Assembly (NCBI GenBank): GCA_018268835.1 | Contig: JAFDVU010000005.1 | Location: forward strand, 16,413-80,412 | Source of the DNA: Acidobacteriota bacterium | GTDB lineage: Bacteria > Acidobacteriota > Terriglobia > Bryobacterales > Bryobacteraceae | Direction: 5' to 3' | DNA: 64,000 nt | Shown: positions 62,915 through 64,000 of the stretch, in pieces | Layout of the letters: each line of letters opens with the position of its first letter | Numbering within the stretch: the stretch's first letter is position 1 | The notes under the pieces: generated by a model | What the model saw: the letters and a program-made list of their open reading frames with translations, nothing else | The model's database searches: none | Told to the model about the DNA's origin: nothing | Translations under genes and position numbers: made by a program

Positions 62915-64000
62915 CTATCGCCCCGGCTCCGGCTTCGCCCGATCCTCTTCCTCCCCCCACACCGGCCGCAAGGGGTCGATCCGGGTGAACAGGATGGCGC
63001 TCAGCATAACCATCGCGGCGATCGTGCACAGAGGCGCGCGATACCCTCCGGTCTCGCGCACCAGGTAGCCGAACAGGACCGTGCACACGAAGCCGCCGGC
63101 GAGGCCGGCCGAATTCATCGCGCCGGTCAGCACGCCGGCGTGGGCGCGGCCGAGGTCGAGACACAAGGCCCACGCGGCGGGCAGCATCAGGTCGAGCACG
63201 CCGAAGCCGAGTGACGCCAGGATGACGATGAGGGTCTTATCCTTCGCGAAAGCCAAAGCCAGGATCAACAGCGAGGAAACCGCGAGCGCGGCCGATGCCT
63301 GCCCGCAGCGCGCCACCTTCAGGCCGTAGCGGCGGGCCAGGCGGTCGCTCAAGAACCCGCCGGCCAGGTTGCCGCAGCAGCCGAGCACGAAGGGCAGCGC
63401 CGAAAGTACGCCCATCTCCCGTTCGGTGAAGCCCGCGCCGCGCACCAGGTATGTCGGGAACCAGGAGAAGTAGAACCACGAGCCCCAGACGTAACACCAG
63501 TACATCGCCACCACCAGCCACGTCTGCCGGCTGCGTACGAGGGCGCGCCAGACATGAGCGCCGTGCGGGCGCGGGACAGGCGCGGGGATTTCGGCAAGTT
63601 CCGCGGCGGTGATGCCGGGCTGGGAGGCGGGGAGGTCACGATACCAGCGGCGCCACAGCGCGGCCCAGATCAACCCCACGCCGGCGAGGGCGCAGAACAT
63701 GCCGCGCCAACCGATTTCATGCAGCAGCGGAACCACCAGCAGGGGCGAGAGCGCGCCGCCAACGCGGCTGGCGGCCCACACCGCGCCCTGCGCGCGCGCC
63801 CGCTCGTTTTTGGGGAACCAGCGCGCGATGACGCCAGAGGCGTTCGGGTAGGCCCCGGCCTCACCCGCGCCGAAGAGAAACTGCGTGCAGACCAGTTGGG
63901 CGAATCCGGCGGCGGCGGCGGTGGCGGCGGTGAAGGCCGACCACCACACCACGATGCGGGTGAGCACGCCGCGCTGCCCGCGCCGGTCGCCGAGCGCGCC
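62915..64000 (-). CDS. MFS transporter, 5' end outside the window
   Basis: At least 361 residues are visible; the frame is open to the last base, and the first visible residues GALGDRRGQRGVLTR are motif A after helix 2, so about 60 N-terminal residues are missing. GGFLSDRLARRYGLKVARCG marks the C-terminal half. The GAGEAGAYPNASGVIARWF stretch is typical of the anion:cation symporter branch that includes hexuronate and glucarate carriers. A GTG at 63967 is internal and not the true start. Confidence 0.9.
   Translation of the reverse strand, partial: GALGDRRGQRGVLTRIVVWWSAFTAATAAAAGFAQLVCTQFLFGAGEAGAYPNASGVIARWFPKNERARAQGAVWAASRVGGALSPLLVVPLLHEIGWRGMFCALAGVGLIWAALWRRWYRDLPASQPGITAAELAEIPAPVPRPHGAHVWRALVRSRQTWLVVAMYWCYVWGSWFYFSWFPTYLVRGAGFTEREMGVLSALPFVLGCCGNLAGGFLSDRLARRYGLKVARCGQASAALAVSSLLILALAFAKDKTLIVILASLGFGVLDLMLPAAWALCLDLGRAHAGVLTGAMNSAGLAGGFVCTVLFGYLVRETGGYRAPLCTIAAMVMLSAILFTRIDPLRPVWGEEEDRAKPEPGR

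Overview
The window is about 64 kb of high-GC, gene-dense bacterial chromosome. The gene content fits a soil Acidobacteriota of the Bryobacterales/Solibacter type. The clues are two giant Oar-like TonB receptors with an N-terminal carboxypeptidase-regulatory-like domain and no SusD partner, many Tat-exported enzymes with a SRRxFL-type leader, a protein kinase fused to an AAA ATPase and TPR-like repeats, and plant-polysaccharide hydrolases. This assignment is inferred from protein families; no rRNA or other marker is present. I found no tRNA, rRNA, CRISPR array, IS element or prophage.

Layout. 1-1180 is the end of an MFS transporter. 1208-10290 is a tightly coupled + strand operon: RDD and zinc-finger membrane proteins, DUF4129, DUF4350, MoxR ATPase, DUF58, SpoIIM-like and a second RDD protein. 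leuS follows (10338-12776). On the - strand come an overlapping lhr/nei DNA-repair pair (12780-18195) and a lipocalin. 18826-27194 is a zone of exported enzymes: lactonase plus RidA, DUF362 plus an unknown protein plus a deacetylase-like amidohydrolase, an exported SelA/DgaE-like PLP enzyme, and an alpha/beta hydrolase.

27314-33193 (- strand) is the most striking block. Six genes overlapping by 4-10 bases encode two UroD-type methyltransferases, a corrinoid protein, a homocysteine methyltransferase, a DUF1638 protein and a ferredoxin-ASKHA corrinoid activator. Together they make a complete corrinoid methyl-transfer machine for an unknown methyl donor, probably ending in methionine.

33340-45125 holds the kinase-ATPase, an Oar-like receptor, a RoxA/MauG-like dihaem cytochrome c coupled to a membrane-anchored catalase-fold haem protein, and an MFS transporter. 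45157-60652 is a pectin/rhamnogalacturonan cluster: GH28, GH127 and GH29, a second Oar-like receptor closed by a strong terminator, a DUF4440 protein, a GH106-type protein with a LamG-like insert, and a clan GH-A hydrolase. 60815-62855 holds an AhpD-like protein with an ECF sigma factor, divergent from an ICMT/MddA-like methyltransferase; the shared intergenic region carries two mirror-image ECF-type promoters. The window closes inside another MFS transporter.

Across the window several genes lack a Shine-Dalgarno sequence and have a promoter -10 box only 7-9 bases before the start codon, which suggests frequent leaderless transcription.
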